The notes below the pieces were generated by a model that was given only the letters and a program-made list of their open reading frames with translations, had not been told where the DNA came from and made no database searches. Made by a program: the position numbers and the translations under genes. This document shows, piece after piece, positions 8,333-10,264 of a DNA stretch of 10,264 bases. Position 1 is the stretch's first letter. Every line of letters begins with the position of its first letter. The stretch is taken from the NCBI GenBank assembly GCA_046346665.1, contig JAXMHQ010000062.1:1-10264 (forward strand), written 5' to 3'. This DNA is from JAXMHQ01 sp046346665. GTDB taxonomy: Bacteria > Verrucomicrobiota > Verrucomicrobiia > Limisphaerales > JAXMHQ01.

Positions 8333-8923
8333 TTACTTGGCCTTGTTTTCGGCCCAGAGAATTCCAACGGTCAGGCCGACGGTGACGGCGACAACGAGGA
8401 TGATGACGGTGGCGTCGCCCATGGCGGCGAACGGTGTGGCGACGATGCGCCAGCCTGTGGCCTTGGGAGTCTCGGTGTAGACGGGCAGGTAAAAGCGGCC
8501 GAGGAACTGGCCGTCCCACCAGAGATCGAATCCTTGTTCCATGTGAGTGGCGACGGCGAGGTAGCCGTGGGGCGGAAGGCTGGCGGGTTTTTTCTCGAAG
8601 ACGGGGAGCGGGCTGAGGCCGCGGCCGTTCGCGGGCGGCTTGACGAAGATGGGCTGGCCGTTTTCGGCGATGTTGTTGGTGGAAGCCCAGAGCCAGTAAG
8701 CGCGGTGCCGGGTATGCTTGGTGTCTTCGATTTGCTCGGTGTATTGAACGAGCAGGTCGTTGTTGGTGGAATTGACGTCGAGGCGAAGGTCGGGGTAATC
8801 GGACGGGCGCCAGGCTTGTTTTTCCCAGATGGAACTGGAGGCGCACCCGGCGGAGAAGAGTGCGAGGACGAGGCACCAGGTCATAGGGACCCAGAAAGAA
8901 ATTGGATTTTTAGCGCGGCTCAC
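8333..8923 (-). CDS. Putative lipoprotein with C-terminal membrane segment, function unknown
   Basis: I do not recognise this 196-residue protein. It starts with a basic, hydrophobic leader ending in a lipobox-like LFSAGC, giving Cys27 as the likely lipidated residue. The middle (40-165) is soluble with aromatic-rich stretches such as AYWLWASTNN and GFDLWWDGQFLGRFYLPVY. Residues 171-189 (ATVIILVVAVTVGLTVGIL) form a transmembrane segment, followed by a short charged tail AENKAK. A lipid anchor plus a C-terminal membrane helix would tether both ends. The annotated start is GTG at 8923; an ATG at 8884 would give the leader MTWCLVLALFSAGC and is equally possible. It precedes the beta-helix gene by 11 bp, suggesting an operon whose products act at the cell surface. 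Confidence 0.75.
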   Translation of the reverse strand: MSRAKNPISFWVPMTWCLVLALFSAGCASSSIWEKQAWRPSDYPDLRLDVNSTNNDLLVQYTEQIEDTKHTRHRAYWLWASTNNIAENGQPIFVKPPANGRGLSPLPVFEKKPASLPPHGYLAVATHMEQGFDLWWDGQFLGRFYLPVYTETPKATGWRIVATPFAAMGDATVIILVVAVTVGLTVGILWAENKAK

Positions 8924-9006
8924 AGGGGCAGACTAAAGGGATTGGGCTGCCGGCTGCAATGTCAACTTTGAGGAACTGGGGGGCGGAATTCGCAATTCAG
9001 AGGCCG

Positions 9007-9071
9007 GAATTCAGAATCCAGGCATGCCGACGACTTTGCTCCTGGCAGTTGATCTCCTGGATTCTGGATTC
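9007..9071. repeat. 16-bp inverted repeat downstream of the rRNA operon
   Basis: GAATTCAGAATCCAGG (9007-9022) and CCTGGATTCTGGATTC (9056-9071) pair at 15 of 16 positions around a 33-nt loop. The unit resembles GAATTCAG-type dispersed repeats. It lies beyond the rRNA terminator, between the ends of the rRNA operon and the start of the lipoprotein gene. Confidence 0.6.
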
Positions 9072-9086
9072 TGTCCGTGGAAACAC

Positions 9087-9116
9087 AAAGCCCCGAAACT
9101 TTCGTTTCGGGGCTTT
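9087..9116 (-). terminator. Intrinsic terminator of the rRNA operon
   Basis: A perfect 13-bp stem pairs 9087-9099 with 9104-9116 (AAAGCCCCGAAAC / GTTTCGGGGCTTT) around a TTTC tetraloop. Read on the minus strand, it is followed by TTTGTGTTT. It sits six bases beyond the 5S 3' end, as expected for the end of the rRNA transcript. Confidence 0.92.
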
Positions 9117-9122
9117 GGAAAG

Positions 9123-9237
9123 ACTGGCGGCTACCTACTCTCGCAGAACCTATAGGACTACTACCATCGGCAAGACTGTGTTTGACGGCCGTGTTCGGAA
9201 TGGGAACGGGTCGGACCACAGCTTTATGGCCACCAAA
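9123..9237 (-). rRNA. rrf: 5S ribosomal RNA
   Basis: The minus strand shows the diagnostic 5S blocks: CCCGTTCCCATTCCGAACACGG, GCCGATGGTAGTA and TGCGAGAGTAGGTAGC. The two ends pair (TGGTGGC with GCCGCCA) to form helix I, giving about 115 nt; each end is uncertain by a few bases. It follows 23S in the standard order and precedes a strong terminator. Confidence 0.95.
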
Positions 9238-9442
9238 AACTGGTTGCAGGTTGAAGGTTGAGAGTTGCAGGTTGAACAGCAACTTCGTCCAGCAATCCGC
9301 GTCAAAGAGCGTTTCCGGAACGGAAACCGGGGTTCTCTGAAAACTACACACAGGGATTCTTGGGCATACCCAATTCGCGAGTTAAATTCGCTGATTCCGA
9401 TTTGTGTCCACGCTTTTGCAAGCGTGGCTGCAAGAAGGAAAA
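9238..9442 (-). other. 23S-5S spacer with tandem repeat and processing-type hairpin
   Basis: The spacer holds no tRNA or gene. GTTGCAGGTTGAA occurs twice with a 21-base period (9243-9255 and 9264-9276), resembling slippage-prone dispersed repeats. An 8-bp hairpin CCACGCTT-TTGC-AAGCGTGG lies at 9408-9427, near the 23S 3' end, and could guide transcript processing. Confidence 0.6.

Positions 9443-10264
<822 letters not shown>

Noticed and set aside
8322..8876. Upstream extension of the beta-helix reading frame
   Set aside because: It overlaps the lipoprotein gene in another frame and is proline/arginine-rich shadow sequence; the ATG at 8321 is followed by a signal peptide.
8932..8965. TTGACA (8965-8960) and TTTAGT (8937-8932) on the minus strand as a promoter of the lipoprotein gene
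   Set aside because: The 22-bp spacer is too long for a standard sigma-70-type promoter.
9243..9276. Possible CRISPR-like repeat in the rRNA spacer
   Set aside because: There are only two 13-base copies with an 8-base interval, no array and no cas genes.

Overview
The window looks like a chromosomal piece of a GC-rich bacterium, most likely a member of the Verrucomicrobiota. This placement is an inference. It rests on a futalosine-type menaquinone gene (mqnC), genes without clear Shine-Dalgarno sequences, and intergenic repeats of the type common in that phylum, such as the CACGGATGGA repeat. A 16S sequence is not in the window, so the placement is not firm.

Layout. Positions 2-1033 (+) hold the 3' part of a putative zinc aminopeptidase. 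It converges on three minus-strand genes: msrB (1160-1792), mqnC (1892-2989) and ffh (3142-4485). A tRNA-Tyr (4779-4864, +) follows, then an exported GH8 enzyme (4921-6186, +) closely resembling reducing-end xylose-releasing exo-oligoxylanase. Facing it is a minus-strand pair: a small lipoprotein-like protein (8333-8923) and, 11 bp behind it, an exported beta-helix protein (6507-8321). The right end is the 3' part of a ribosomal RNA operon read on the minus strand: the 23S 3' third (9443-10264), 5S (9123-9237) and a clear intrinsic terminator (9087-9116).

How the genes fit together. The housekeeping functions are membrane targeting (ffh), quinone synthesis (mqnC), methionine sulfoxide repair outside the cytoplasm (msrB) and translation RNAs. 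The GH8 enzyme and the beta-helix/lipoprotein pair are extracytoplasmic proteins consistent with polysaccharide use, but nothing here proves that they act on the same substrate.

The most interesting material is between the genes. Of the seven protein genes whose 3' ends are visible, six have an inverted or REP-like repeat starting within about 15 nt of the stop codon. For msrB and mqnC the stop codon itself lies inside the repeat. Between the GH8 gene and the beta-helix gene there is a 100-bp element with perfect 33-bp terminal inverted repeats. Directly beside it is a decayed second copy of the last ~26 codons of the GH8 gene, about 82% identical over 105 ungapped positions and carrying an in-frame stop. 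This points to a lost GH8 paralogue. I see no complete novel defence or biosynthetic system in the window.
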